This document shows positions 10,092-18,491 of a stretch of DNA of 64,000 nucleotides, one piece after another. The position numbers and the translations under genes were made by a program. The notes under the pieces were generated by a model. The model made no database searches, was not told the DNA's origin, and saw only the letters and a list, made by a program, of their open reading frames with translations. The stretch is from [Flexibacter] sp. ATCC 35208 (GTDB lineage: Bacteria > Bacteroidota > Bacteroidia > Chitinophagales > Chitinophagaceae): positions 30,810 to 94,809 of the forward strand of contig NZ_MTKN01000015.1 in assembly GCF_001975825.1 (NCBI RefSeq), in the 5' to 3' direction. Every line of letters starts with the position of its first letter. The stretch's first letter is position 1.

Positions 10092-10092
10092 T

Positions 10093-10100
10093 TAATTTCG
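10093..10100 (+). promoter_or_regulatory. -7-like element directly before the start codon
   Basis: TAATTTCG (one mismatch to TAnnTTTG) ends one base before the ATG at 10102. If used, transcription would start at or within a few bases of the ATG and give a leaderless message. Confidence 0.35.
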
Positions 10101-10101
10101 C

Positions 10102-10626
10102 ATGATGCCTGCATTCTCAAATATCTTATTCAACGCCCTTAAGCACCACCGTGGGTATATTCATCAACAGATTGCACTTGCTACACCAGACACTTTGCCT
10201 GAATTATTGAAGAAACTGGGCAACTCCCAGATGGATATTTATTATGGACATTTATCACAGGAAGGGTTATTTGAAGAAGTTTTGAGTCATATTCCGGTAG
10301 CAGATGAAGCAGCATACCTTGCATGGCTACAAGGAGCATACAGAGAAATTATATTATCTGATACTTCTAAATGGATACTGCTGGAAGGCAATGTACCCGG
10401 TCAATACATTCATATACACCCGGCAAGATATTCTCCTGAAAGCATGCGGGTAAAAGCAACTATTTTAAAAACTGCCATCGCCTGTATAGTCGTTCATCCG
10501 GGGGTAACACATCCTGATTTGAATATGGTTAATCATATACGCAAAACAATACTGGGCCTGTCTCCTGTAAGAGATCTGGCCCAGTGTCAACACCTGTGGC
10601 AGGTAATGAACCTATTACTTATCTGA
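10102..10626 (+). CDS. Uncharacterised 174-residue protein
   Basis: A soluble, mostly helical protein without signal peptide or membrane segment. I do not recognise the family. The N-terminal part (SNILFNALKHHRGYIHQQI) and the middle (KWILLEGNVPGQYIHIHPAR) look like ordinary folded sequence, and codon use matches its neighbours. It starts with two consecutive ATG codons right after a -7-like element. Its 3' end overlaps the convergent flavin reductase gene by 12 bases. No functional inference is possible from the context. Confidence 0.7.
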   Translation: MMPAFSNILFNALKHHRGYIHQQIALATPDTLPELLKKLGNSQMDIYYGHLSQEGLFEEVLSHIPVADEAAYLAWLQGAYREIILSDTSKWILLEGNVPGQYIHIHPARYSPESMRVKATILKTAIACIVVHPGVTHPDLNMVNHIRKTILGLSPVRDLAQCQHLWQVMNLLLI

Positions 10627-11145
10627 ATGAATTTTGATATTCTTCCCCGAAAGTACAAACTGGCTATCACCCCTGTAGGCGATAGTTTCAGGAAATTTAG
10701 GCCGGGTAGCTACATGTGCCTTTACCACTTCAAAGATGAAAAAGTTATAAGTATTGATGAGCTTACGATCATGAATTTTACATTCAAAGCTGGCGAAGCA
10801 TTCCTTTATTAATGGCGCTTTTACGATACTGGCTGCCTCGGCAGTGAAGCCTATTTCTGCAAACTTATCTGTATCTGCACCCGTACAGTTCCCCACAGCT
10901 ACTACTTTCTTAGCGATATCAGCAGTGGGGATGTTGATCACACATTCCCCACTTTTATTGATCAGGTCGAAACTGTAATTACTCCCAGTGATCATACAGC
11001 CGATAAGGGACGGAACAAACTCCATTACAGTGTACCATCCCATCGTCATAATATTTTGTTTGCCTTTGTAAGCAGATGTAACGAGGACCGTAGGAGTGGG
11101 TTCTAAGAATCGTCTTACGTCCTCTACCGGAAAGTCTTTTTTCAT
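10615..11145 (-). CDS. Flavin reductase family protein (FMN-binding split barrel)
   Basis: A 176-residue split-barrel flavoprotein of the flavin reductase-like type. Seen: PTPTVLVTSAYKGKQNIMTMGW near the N terminus, where the flavin-contacting loop of the family lies, and a GECVINIPTADI segment in the middle. Members reduce FMN/FAD with NAD(P)H or bind flavin for a partner oxygenase. The ATG at 11145 is preferred over one 11 codons upstream because it falls one base after the stop of the SDR gene, suggesting coupled translation with it. Confidence 0.8.
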   Translation of the reverse strand: MKKDFPVEDVRRFLEPTPTVLVTSAYKGKQNIMTMGWYTVMEFVPSLIGCMITGSNYSFDLINKSGECVINIPTADIAKKVVAVGNCTGADTDKFAEIGFTAEAASIVKAPLIKECFASFECKIHDRKLINTYNFFIFEVVKAHVATRPKFPETIAYRGDSQFVLSGKNIKIHSDK

Positions 11146-11146
11146 T

Positions 11147-12172
11147 TTAGTTTGAATCTTGTCTTTGGCCAGAACCAATTACTCCTGTAGATTCATTGGT
11201 CGCATCAGGTAAATTCTCTTTTGTCAATACAGGCTCATTCGGATTGGGCCTTTCTCTATATTTACGCCCTGTGATCAGGTCCCCATCTCTCTCCCCATTA
11301 TGCTGGGTAATATACTCCCGCTCATTCAAAGATGCTTCATGCTGCGGCAGTTTCTCTCCTGCTGTATTATGACTTGGCTCATTGGCCTTATGTGCATTAG
11401 ATGCGGAAATCTTTGCGCCAAGGAGATCATTCATCCACACATGTAATTTAGTTTTATTACCTGAGATAATTTTGCGCTCACCTCTCATCAGGGCTTTATA
11501 TCCGTCCTGTGCCACAACCTCAGGGGAAGCCAGTTGAGTTTCTCTATAAGTGACGGTATCCTCCTGCCCTGCCTTGTGGAAAAAGTCTGTATCTGTAGCT
11601 CCAGGTAATAAAGCTGTGATGGTAATATTCGTATCACGCAGCTCATCTACCAGCGCAGCACTGAATGACAGAACGAATGCTTTGGTAGCAGCATATACTG
11701 CCAACAATGGCATTGGCGTGGTCCCCGCCTCTGACCCTACCTGTAGGATCTTCCCTTCGTTGCGGCGCACCATGTCACGCAAAAATAACTTGGTGAGTGA
11801 CACCAGACCGATGATATTCAGATGAATGATATCAATGTCACGCTCCAGACTGGTATCTACGAATGGTCCCCACTCACCTTGCCCCGCATCATTGACCAAT
11901 ACATCCACTGTAATACCCATTTTCTTTGTCTGTTCGTAGATTTCTTCCGCTGCTTCCGGTGCAAATAAATTCCTTGCTATAGGTGTAACTTCCACTGTGT
12001 AACTTTTCTTCAACTCATCTGTCACGTCCTTCAATCGTTCTTCATTACGTGCTATCAGGATCAGGTTGTAACCATCTTTTGCAAAGCATTTCGCCAATTC
12101 AAAGCCAATCCCACTGGTGGCGCCTGTTATAAGCGCATACTTGTTTCTATTCTCTATATTAACAGGTTCCAT
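11147..12172 (-). CDS. Short-chain dehydrogenase/reductase with acidic C-terminal tail
   Basis: A 341-residue SDR. Residues about 10-260 form a classical Rossmann domain with the cofactor motif TGATSGIG, the NDAG motif and the catalytic YAATK. The last 80 or so residues are hydrophilic, rich in Asn, Glu, Arg and Pro (HNGERDGDL, RERPNPNEP) and likely disordered, an unusual extension. The substrate is unknown. It precedes the flavin reductase gene by one base on the same strand, so both probably act in one redox process. A terminator-like hairpin at 12457-12494 lies upstream. Confidence 0.85.
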   Translation of the reverse strand: MEPVNIENRNKYALITGATSGIGFELAKCFAKDGYNLILIARNEERLKDVTDELKKSYTVEVTPIARNLFAPEAAEEIYEQTKKMGITVDVLVNDAGQGEWGPFVDTSLERDIDIIHLNIIGLVSLTKLFLRDMVRRNEGKILQVGSEAGTTPMPLLAVYAATKAFVLSFSAALVDELRDTNITITALLPGATDTDFFHKAGQEDTVTYRETQLASPEVVAQDGYKALMRGERKIISGNKTKLHVWMNDLLGAKISASNAHKANEPSHNTAGEKLPQHEASLNEREYITQHNGERDGDLITGRKYRERPNPNEPVLTKENLPDATNESTGVIGSGQRQDSN

Positions 12173-12293
12173 AAAGTTATATTTTTATCCTTAGTGAAGT
12201 ACAAAGATGAGGCCACGTGATTGCTAAGACTGGTATGATATTTTAATACTGAAAATGAAAAACCGGATTAATTATGATGGATAAAATGCTTGA

Positions 12294-12395
12294 GAACGCT
12301 TACCACAGGAACAATTTGATGAAACAAAATTTGATCTAAACGCCAGGGTGATCCATACATTGCGCGATGCTGGTATTAAACTGCCGGGGATGTAG
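12294..12395 (+). pseudogene. Possible C-terminal remnant of a lost gene
   Basis: After an in-frame TGA, 33 codons read as plausible protein (LPQEQFDETKFDLNAR, then VIHTLRDAGIKLPGM) and end at TAG, but there is no start codon and no matching upstream part. It may be the tail of a deleted gene or chance. Family not recognised. Confidence 0.2.
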
Positions 12396-12456
12396 CGTCA
12401 TATGCTCACTTTTGTCGAAAAAAATCTTAGCGCACCGATCTGTATTCATTTAAAAT

Positions 12457-12494
12457 AAAACAGGCTGCATCATAAGTTCGATACAGCCTGTTTT
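12457..12494 (-). terminator. Terminator of the glycosyltransferase gene
   Basis: Arms AAAACAGGCTG (12457-12467) and CAGCCTGTTTT (12484-12494) pair fully and continue imperfectly inward. It lies 74 bases beyond the end of the glycosyltransferase gene on the minus strand and upstream of the SDR gene. Confidence 0.65.
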
Positions 12495-12567
12495 CCTCGG
12501 TTACCCATAGAAACAGCTTGTCTTTTTAAACGATTCTCAGGAGGTTAATTTTTATGCGAAACAACTC

Positions 12568-13548
12568 CTACATCATTTTTTCTTTCACATTATTGCAAAC
12601 AGTATGGAATAGATTTTCCCAATCCGCTGTAAATCGATCTATATTAAACCGCCTGAGCGCCTTCTCCCTTGCCGCTTTTCCCATCCGTGCAGCCAGCTCA
12701 GGATCATTCATCAGCAGTTTCATTTTATCAATGAGAAAATCTATATCCGTGTGGATAAAACCATTCACCCCATTTTCAATCACCGTGACCAGTTCTGTAG
12801 TAGCAAGCCCTATTACAGGTAATCCCTGCATCATCGCTTCGCATACTGCCAGTCCTAAACTGGTATGCCGTACCGGATGAAAGAGGTAACGATATTTACC
12901 CCTGAATGCAGGCAACTGCGCAAACGCTACTTCGCCCCCTCCTATCGCATCGTTGCCCATGCCTGCCAGGTCTACAGGCACCTCTTTCGTTACATGCTGA
13001 AATACATCCCAACCCAGCGCACGACCTCTTTGTGACAGGTGATTGATAACGGTGATACCTTTACCCAGTTCTCCTGTGTAAGGAATATCTGAATCTGTGA
13101 CACCATGTTCTATCACGGTAACAGGCGTGCGGTTATTATCCCACATCAGTCTATTATAGTGTGTTACATGCACGAGACAGATACGACGATCATTGACCGT
13201 ATGGCGGGTGCCAAAGGGGCTTTTGAGCGGGGTATTGTGTTCCAGGTATACTCTGGGTAATCTGCGCTGTGCAGGTGTCAGGATCTCGTATTGATCTACA
13301 AGATAATTCTTGACTGATTGGTACATGATGACATCAAAGTCATAACTCTTTACCATATCAGCCGGTATCTCTATTACATTGCTTCCATATGGGAATGTTC
13401 TCCCACGACCATAATAACCGGGTGTACGCTCATCATTTACCGGGATATATATATCATAGTTCCCCTGTGACAGATAATACAAATAGCTACCATGAATATG
13501 CCATGTAAAGATTTTCAATCTGGATTCAGAACCAACCCGGGTCGTCAT
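12568..13548 (-). CDS. Glycosyltransferase family 4-like protein
   Basis: A 326-residue GT-B glycosyltransferase. The N-terminal half carries acceptor-domain features (IFTWHIHGSYLYYLSQ, VYLEHNTPLKSP). The C-terminal half has the nucleotide-sugar site TSLGLAVCEAMMQGLPVIGL, the counterpart of the family's EX7E motif with the second Glu retained in CEAM and the first replaced by Thr. No membrane segment. It probably transfers a hexose to a cell-surface glycan or lipid. It stands alone between intergenic regions; acceptor and sugar are unknown. Confidence 0.8.
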   Translation of the reverse strand: MTTRVGSESRLKIFTWHIHGSYLYYLSQGNYDIYIPVNDERTPGYYGRGRTFPYGSNVIEIPADMVKSYDFDVIMYQSVKNYLVDQYEILTPAQRRLPRVYLEHNTPLKSPFGTRHTVNDRRICLVHVTHYNRLMWDNNRTPVTVIEHGVTDSDIPYTGELGKGITVINHLSQRGRALGWDVFQHVTKEVPVDLAGMGNDAIGGGEVAFAQLPAFRGKYRYLFHPVRHTSLGLAVCEAMMQGLPVIGLATTELVTVIENGVNGFIHTDIDFLIDKMKLLMNDPELAARMGKAAREKALRRFNIDRFTADWENLFHTVCNNVKEKMM

Positions 13549-13890
13549 ACAATGAGAAATTTGATTTTATAGTGAGTGAATTTGTCCCAGTTTTTTTGAG
13601 TGAAAATAGCCAAGCATACAGGTAGAAAGTTCGTCAGATAGTGTTTAATGCCATTTACCAATAATAACAAGAAGCAAACCAACAGTACTCAATGGGTAAG
13701 GAAACGCCTGTAATGGGGGTATTTATTCATATGAAAGTCTCTCTCAGCAGCAGGGTTTGGGAGTAGCTGAGCAAGTTGTTCCCCATTTATAGGAACCATG
13801 GGAACAAGTGACGTAATAGCACAGATCGCCGGAATCCTTTACCTACCTTGAATAAACAGGTTGAGAAGTGAAAGTAGGGACAAGGAAAAC
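13549..13890. other. 342-base intergenic region with no convincing feature
   Basis: Only very short reading frames occur here, none with a recognisable product. No strong hairpin, repeat or promoter of the TAnnTTTG type was found. Confidence 0.5.
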
Positions 13891-14115
13891 TTACTTGCCT
13901 GATCGCTCATGATAAGCCTTTTCCCAGTCCAATAGTGCTTCTTCTACTGTATTACCTTCCCCAAATACTGACTGCTCTGTACCTGCCCCTAATACGCAAT
14001 AATACCTATCGCCGTCTGTATATACGTCTGGGCGAAAATTGAGAACTGGTGCAGGTAGATTCATAGAAGTGAAATCTACCTGTACCTTTTCCTTATCAAG
14101 AGATGTGTGCTTCAT
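13891..14115 (-). CDS. Small HicB-like-fold protein, unknown function
   Basis: A 74-residue soluble protein. The central part (DRYYCVLGAGTEQSVFGEGN) followed by TVEEALLDWEKAYHE has the strand-strand-helix pattern and the G-x-G-x-T-x-EEA signature of HicB-like partial RNase H folds, but no HicA toxin partner is next to it and no DNA-binding tail is present. It starts next to the stop of the acidic protein gene, so the two are co-transcribed; ATG codons at 14127 and 14139 are alternative starts. Resemblance is by eye only. Confidence 0.55.
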   Translation of the reverse strand: MKHTSLDKEKVQVDFTSMNLPAPVLNFRPDVYTDGDRYYCVLGAGTEQSVFGEGNTVEEALLDWEKAYHERSGK

Positions 14116-14116
14116 A

Positions 14117-14647
14117 TTATAATTCATTTCTGTCACCACCTACGCTGTACGAATTGTTTTCTTCATCTTCTGCACCCGTGCCTTCATTGTCATCATCCAA
14201 TTCACTACCGGGTACATCCAGATCTTCACCTGATATCTGACCGGTTTGTTCTTCCAGTAATTCACCCTCCTCATCTACATTATCCAACTGGGCACGTTTC
14301 AGATCACTGGCGCCTTCATCGCCAGGTGTGACGTTTGCACTTTCATATAGATCCTGTCTTTCCTGACGGGATACATTGCTACGTTCATCAGTGATCAGTT
14401 GTTCATCGTCTGTTTCAATCGTATCTTTTGGACTGCCATTCAAATCGTCGAGTACGCCATATCCCTCTTCATCATCGGAGGCGGGAGTAGACACATGGCC
14501 AGCATCAGGCAGTAACGGTTCTACATTTTCCTGACCGGGTATATCATTTACCTCAGGCATGTCTATAATTGTCGTTTCTGGTTTCATACGATCCTGATCA
14601 TGCTTTGAATCCTGTATATCATTTGTAGTTTTTGTCTTGTTTGCCAT
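14117..14647 (-). CDS. Highly acidic, low-complexity protein
   Basis: A 176-residue protein dominated by Asp, Glu, Gly, Ser and Thr (for example DDDNEGTGAEDEENN near the end), with no hydrophobic core, signal peptide or membrane segment. It is probably intrinsically disordered. I start it at 14647 (MANKTKTTND), since the 23 codons upstream read poorly as protein. It overlaps or abuts the small HicB-like gene. Function unknown; stress-related acidic proteins of this sort are frequent in soil Bacteroidota. Confidence 0.6.
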   Translation of the reverse strand: MANKTKTTNDIQDSKHDQDRMKPETTIIDMPEVNDIPGQENVEPLLPDAGHVSTPASDDEEGYGVLDDLNGSPKDTIETDDEQLITDERSNVSRQERQDLYESANVTPGDEGASDLKRAQLDNVDEEGELLEEQTGQISGEDLDVPGSELDDDNEGTGAEDEENNSYSVGGDRNEL

Positions 14648-14757
14648 AACATTGGTTTTCTTTTGAGATAACAATAATGAGGCCATGCCATTTTTTGCAT
14701 GGATCCAACTTTGCACTACCTATTTAAAATATGTTCACTCTTTAATAAATTCACTTT

Positions 14758-14883
14758 ATGGATAAGAAAAACGAACAACCAGAAAATCCGGTAGAGAATA
14801 AGAACGAACAGGCAATTGATGATCAAAATGTGCCGGTGAGTGCGCCAGTCTCACTATGGTCAGCATTCAATGTGAGGATATAA
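14758..14883 (+). CDS. Possible 41-residue small protein
   Basis: ATG at 14758 opens 41 codons rich in Lys, Asn, Glu and Gln (MDKKNEQPENPVENKNEQ) ending in a more hydrophobic stretch (PVSLWSAFNVRI). It occupies the gap between two genes transcribed the other way and has plausible codon use. Not recognised; could be chance. Confidence 0.35.
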   Translation: MDKKNEQPENPVENKNEQAIDDQNVPVSAPVSLWSAFNVRI

Positions 14884-14894
14884 GATTCTTCATG

Positions 14895-15728
14895 CTATTT
14901 AGGGCATCTGCGGATAAAAATAAATTGCTTCTTGCCCAGGAAACGATCTGTTTCTTTCCATAGTTTATAATCGTACGCTATGAGTTCATTGAGTGCATAA
15001 TCCCAGATGTTGTTATCGAAGCGACATTCTCCGATAAATGTACCTCCGGGTTGTCTGCTCAGGTAAATTTTAATCCAGTAGAAATCTTTGTAATCATGAT
15101 CGGGTTCAGTGATCTCTCTTTCAAAAACTTCTTTGATAGCAGGATAAAGAATATCGGGGAAAGTGTTGTCCTGGTGCCCGTCAATATCATCCATGAAGGC
15201 ACCCTGCACCTGCAGGTGACTGTAGTTAAGATGGAACTCATCGCCGGTGGGACTTTTGAGTTCATAGACAGGCTCATAATAACCTAGCAGACATTGGAAG
15301 AAGCCAGTGAGGAAACCTCTGAAAAATGTATAGGCTCCCTGTGACATGGATTCTTCCGGATCAGTGCCGATGGCGGCCATTTCTTCATACATGATATTGT
15401 CTCCCTTCAGGCGGATCATAAAGGCCAGGTGATATACTTTTACATCATTGCCGTGGTCCTGTTCGCCTAAAACGTTACAAACAATTTCAAGCTCTAACTC
15501 CCGTAAATAAACGGTATCGTTTACAGCTTCGATGGTAAGGGTAACGGGTACTTCAAAATCAAACGATTGAATAGCGTTCGCGAGATGGGTTGCCAGTGTG
15601 GGTACAAGTACATTCGTTTCCATGCGGGTTTGTAGGTTAGTTTCGACAAACTTATTAAATTTTCGGCTATTAATTGCCGTGGTTGGTGCATGGCCCCCTG
15701 CCGGAATATGCTTAAATTGTTTGTTCAT
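14895..15728 (-). CDS. Uncharacterised 277-residue protein
   Basis: A soluble protein without signal peptide. I do not recognise the family with certainty. The first 50 residues are basic and polar, followed by an alpha/beta region with conserved-looking segments (ESMSQGAYTFFRGFLTGFFQ, CRFDNNIWDYALNELIAYD). The start at 15728 (MNKQFKHIPAGG) is chosen because it is divergent from the VOC gene with only 15 bases between; the extra upstream codons would overlap that gene. Function unknown. Confidence 0.65.
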   Translation of the reverse strand: MNKQFKHIPAGGHAPTTAINSRKFNKFVETNLQTRMETNVLVPTLATHLANAIQSFDFEVPVTLTIEAVNDTVYLRELELEIVCNVLGEQDHGNDVKVYHLAFMIRLKGDNIMYEEMAAIGTDPEESMSQGAYTFFRGFLTGFFQCLLGYYEPVYELKSPTGDEFHLNYSHLQVQGAFMDDIDGHQDNTFPDILYPAIKEVFEREITEPDHDYKDFYWIKIYLSRQPGGTFIGECRFDNNIWDYALNELIAYDYKLWKETDRFLGKKQFIFIRRCPK

Positions 15729-15743
15729 TAAACCCCCATTGTT

Positions 15744-16133
15744 ATGATTATAACTAGCAAAGCCTTCAGCGGATTTTCTGTCAATGATATTCAAAAAGCG
15801 AAAACCTTCTACCAGGATAAACTGGGGATGGAAGTGACGGATGGACCTATGGGTGTGATGGAACTGCATATAAATAACGATTCAAAAGTTCTGGTGTACC
15901 CTAAGCCAACGCATACCCCAGCTTCTTATACGGTATTGAATTTCCCGGTAGACAATATTGATCAGGCTGTGGATGAGCTGAGTAGTAAGGGTATCCGGTT
16001 TATAAAGTATGGCGGGGAGTTAAATACAGATGATAAGGGGATTTTTAGGGGCGGGGGGCCATTGATTGCCTGGTTTGAGGATCCTGCAGGAAATATATTG
16101 TCGGTGATCGAATCGCCGGGGAATGGCATGTAG
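15744..16133 (+). CDS. VOC family (glyoxalase/bleomycin-resistance-like) protein
   Basis: A 129-residue protein with two babbb units of the vicinal-oxygen-chelate fold: [19 protein letters not shown] at the start and [18 protein letters not shown] in the middle, ending in [14 protein letters not shown], where the metal-ligand Glu usually lies. Members include glyoxalase I, dioxygenases and antibiotic-binding proteins; the substrate here is unknown. Its last seven codons are part of a tandem duplication continuing past the stop (see repeat at 16113). Confidence 0.85.
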   Translation: MIITSKAFSGFSVNDIQKAKTFYQDKLGMEVTDGPMGVMELHINNDSKVLVYPKPTHTPASYTVLNFPVDNIDQAVDELSSKGIRFIKYGGELNTDDKGIFRGGGPLIAWFEDPAGNILSVIESPGNGM

Positions 16134-16229
16134 AAGCCCCCGTTGGTAATTCACTGTCTGTAGGCTAATCGCCAGAGAATAGCATGTAGAAGCCCCCTCT
16201 GGTCATTCACTACCTGTAATCGCCCCCCG
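16113..16229 (+). repeat. Tandem duplication of the VOC gene 3' end
   Basis: A unit beginning TCGCCGGGGAATGGCATGTAG, the last codons and stop of the VOC gene, starts at 16113. It recurs at 16169 as TCGCCAGAGAATAGCATGTAG and starts again, truncated, at 16220. The period is 51-56 bases and each unit includes AGAAGCCCCC and a TTCACT...CTGTA segment. Confidence 0.75.
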
Positions 16230-16256
16230 GGAAAAACATATAATTCCTGAAAGGCG

Positions 16257-16264
16257 TACCTTTG
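16257..16264 (+). promoter_or_regulatory. Perfect -7 element next to the helicase start
   Basis: TACCTTTG, an exact TAnnTTTG match, ends five bases before the ATG at 16270, implying a leaderless or near-leaderless message. No clear TTG was seen 19-21 bases upstream. Confidence 0.5.
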
Positions 16265-16269
16265 CGCCC

Positions 16270-18165
16270 ATGGATTATTTTAAAAAGCTACTGGATCTGC
16301 TGAAGACTGAAAGAGAAGAAGATCGGCAGTCCTATATTTCACTCACGGAAAAAACATCTGTAGCCGAACGCCGCGCCAACGGCCTCTCCTGGTACCCTAT
16401 TGCTATCAGGGGAACCGAAATGAGCCGCGGAGACTACCTGACCGTCGAAGTAGAACGTACCACCCACCAGGACATCTCACATCAACTGCGCTTTGGCGTA
16501 TCTGCCGTGCTGTTCTCCAACCACGATCCTAAAAAAGATAATATAGAAGGTACCGTCTCCTACCAGAGCGGTAACCGCCTGAAAATCACCTTACGCACCG
16601 ATGAGCTCCCGGAATGGGCAAACGACGGGAAATTAGGCATCGACCTGTCTTTTGATGACAACAGCTACGATGAGATGCAAAATGCCTTAAAACAGGCATC
16701 AGGAGCTGATAAAAATCAGCTCGTACAAATCCTGACTGGTAAAAAATCGCCTACCTTTAATAATGAACTGCCAAAGTTCACCCATCCCCGGCTCAATGCC
16801 TCCCAACAGGATGCAGTGAACAGAATTCTGGCCGCCAATGAACTGGCTATCGTTCACGGCCCTCCGGGAACCGGTAAAACCACGACCCTCGTACAAGCTA
16901 TTAAAGCCCTGTATGCTCAGGATCGTAAACAGATCCTCGTAGTCGCCCCCAGCAATACGGCTGTAGACTTACTGAGTGAAAAACTCTCAGACGAAGGCAT
17001 GAATGTACTCCGGGTAGGTAACCCTGCAAGGGTGTCTGAAAGACTCATGTCGCTCACTCTCGATAGTAAAATGTCTGAACACAACAGTATGAAAGAAGTG
17101 AAACGCCTGCGCAAACAGGCGGGTGAGTTCAGAGACATGGCGCATAAATACAAACGGAACTTTGGAAAGGCAGAACGTGAACAACGCAAGGCCCTCTTTG
17201 ATGAAGCACGGAATATTATGAAGGCTGTGGAAAACACGGAATCTTATATTGCTGAAGACCTCATTCATAAAGCACAGGTGATCACGGCTACCTTAGTAGG
17301 TGCCAACCACTATACCGTGAAGCAACTGAAATACCATACCGTAGTGATTGACGAAGCCGGACAGGCACTGGAGCCTGCCTGCTGGATCCCCATTCTGAAA
17401 GCAGAGAAAGTAGTACTGGCTGGTGACCATTGTCAGCTCTCCCCTACTATCAAATCTGACGAAGCCGCGCGTAACGGTCTTGCACATACATTATTGGAGA
17501 AGTGTACGGAGTTGCATCCTGATGCAGTCGTATTGCTGGAAGAACAGTATCGTATGCATGCTACCATCATGGGCTATTCTTCTGCTATCTTCTATCACGA
17601 TAAACTGAAAGCACACGCTTCTGTAGCAGCGCACCTGCTCTTCTCTGCAGATAGTCCTTTGTCTTTTGTAGATACTGCCGGTTGTGGTTTTGAGGAAAAG
17701 ACGGAAGGTACCAGTACAACGAATCCTGAAGAAGCTGCGTTCCTGTTTAAACACCTCTCCCAGTTTGTTGATACATTGAACACACATTACCAACCTGCAG
17801 ATTTCCCCAGTATTGCGATTATATCTCCTTATAAACAACAGATACAACTGTTGAAAGAGCAACTGGAACATTCACCGGCACTACAGCCTTTTGGAAACAG
17901 GATCTCCGTGAATACCATCGATAGCTTCCAGGGACAGGAAAGGGATATTGTGTATATCAGTATGACGAGAAGTAATAGTGATAACAAGATCGGTTTCCTC
18001 TCTGACATCCGGCGTATGAATGTGGCGATGACCAGAGCCAGGAAGAAACTGGTGGTGATTGGAGATAGTGCTACGCTGTCCCAGCTGCCGTTCTATGCTG
18101 ACTTCATTGCATATGCAGAAGGGAAGGATGCTTACCAGAGTGCGTGGGAATTTATGGATAGTTGA
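16270..18165 (+). CDS. Superfamily 1 DNA/RNA helicase (UPF1/IGHMBP2-like)
   Basis: A 631-residue helicase. Residues about 1-170 form a beta-barrel-like N-terminal region as in SMUBP-2/Upf1 proteins. The two RecA domains follow: Walker A GPPGTGKTT (197-205), motif Ia VVAPSNTAVDLL, Walker B VVIDEAGQA, motif III LAGDHCQLSPT, motif IV region EEQYRMH, motif V NTIDSFQGQE and motif VI NVAMTRARKKL. Such proteins unwind DNA or RNA 5'-3' with ATP. It is an isolated gene with a promoter almost touching the start codon and is followed by a long palindromic terminator. Confidence 0.9.
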   Translation: MDYFKKLLDLLKTEREEDRQSYISLTEKTSVAERRANGLSWYPIAIRGTEMSRGDYLTVEVERTTHQDISHQLRFGVSAVLFSNHDPKKDNIEGTVSYQSGNRLKITLRTDELPEWANDGKLGIDLSFDDNSYDEMQNALKQASGADKNQLVQILTGKKSPTFNNELPKFTHPRLNASQQDAVNRILAANELAIVHGPPGTGKTTTLVQAIKALYAQDRKQILVVAPSNTAVDLLSEKLSDEGMNVLRVGNPARVSERLMSLTLDSKMSEHNSMKEVKRLRKQAGEFRDMAHKYKRNFGKAEREQRKALFDEARNIMKAVENTESYIAEDLIHKAQVITATLVGANHYTVKQLKYHTVVIDEAGQALEPACWIPILKAEKVVLAGDHCQLSPTIKSDEAARNGLAHTLLEKCTELHPDAVVLLEEQYRMHATIMGYSSAIFYHDKLKAHASVAAHLLFSADSPLSFVDTAGCGFEEKTEGTSTTNPEEAAFLFKHLSQFVDTLNTHYQPADFPSIAIISPYKQQIQLLKEQLEHSPALQPFGNRISVNTIDSFQGQERDIVYISMTRSNSDNKIGFLSDIRRMNVAMTRARKKLVVIGDSATLSQLPFYADFIAYAEGKDAYQSAWEFMDS

Positions 18166-18231
18166 TTGATGCCCCCACAGACATACACAAAAAAACGAGG
18201 AAAAATAAAAAAACCTTCTCAATACACATTA

Positions 18232-18293
18232 GGTACCCGAATAAAATGAGGCTGACCAAAAAGTAATGGTCAGCCTCATTTTATTCGGGTACC
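18232..18293. terminator. Perfect 27-bp stem hairpin after the helicase gene
   Basis: Arms 18232-18258 and 18267-18293 are perfectly complementary over 27 bp with an 8-base loop. The stem contains GAATAAAATGAGG / CCTCATTTTATTC. It can stop transcription, but it is longer than usual and its right arm opens the repeated module at 18279, so it may be mobile in origin. Confidence 0.65.
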
Positions 18294-18346
18294 TGATGGA
18301 GCCCTGTCATCGTTTAAGCAATTGTCAGGACCTTCATTTTGCTTTT
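18279..18346 (+). repeat. Non-coding module, copy A (copy B at 37047)
   Basis: The segment begins TTTTATTCGGGTACCTGATG, contains GTTTAAGC and ends ATTTTGCTTT. Copy B at 37047-37112 has the same blocks in the same order and spacing with scattered substitutions. No coding potential. Confidence 0.65.
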
Positions 18347-18400
18347 TGGTCAGCCTCGTTTTTTTATTTCAGGTTTATAGAAGTATTACCTACACAAATC

Positions 18401-18445
18401 ACGTATTAATACGCTAGGCGTTTCTTTTGGGGACATCTACCTTTG
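18401..18445 (+). promoter_or_regulatory. Shared upstream motif plus -7 element, gene 18492
   Basis: ACGTATTAATACGCTAGGCG at 18401, with the palindrome GTATTAATAC, is followed by TACCTTTG (18438-18445, exact TAnnTTTG). A matching ACGTATTAGTAC...GGCGTT lies at 23681, 89 bases before another unknown gene; here the distance is 91 bases. Confidence 0.6.
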
Positions 18446-18491
18446 TTTCACCACAACAAAGCTAAAGTTTCGTCACCCCAAAAAAAACGTC

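Noticed and set aside
13891..14647. HicAB toxin-antitoxin module
   Set aside because: Only a HicB-like pattern is present; the neighbour is an acidic disordered protein and not a HicA-type toxin.
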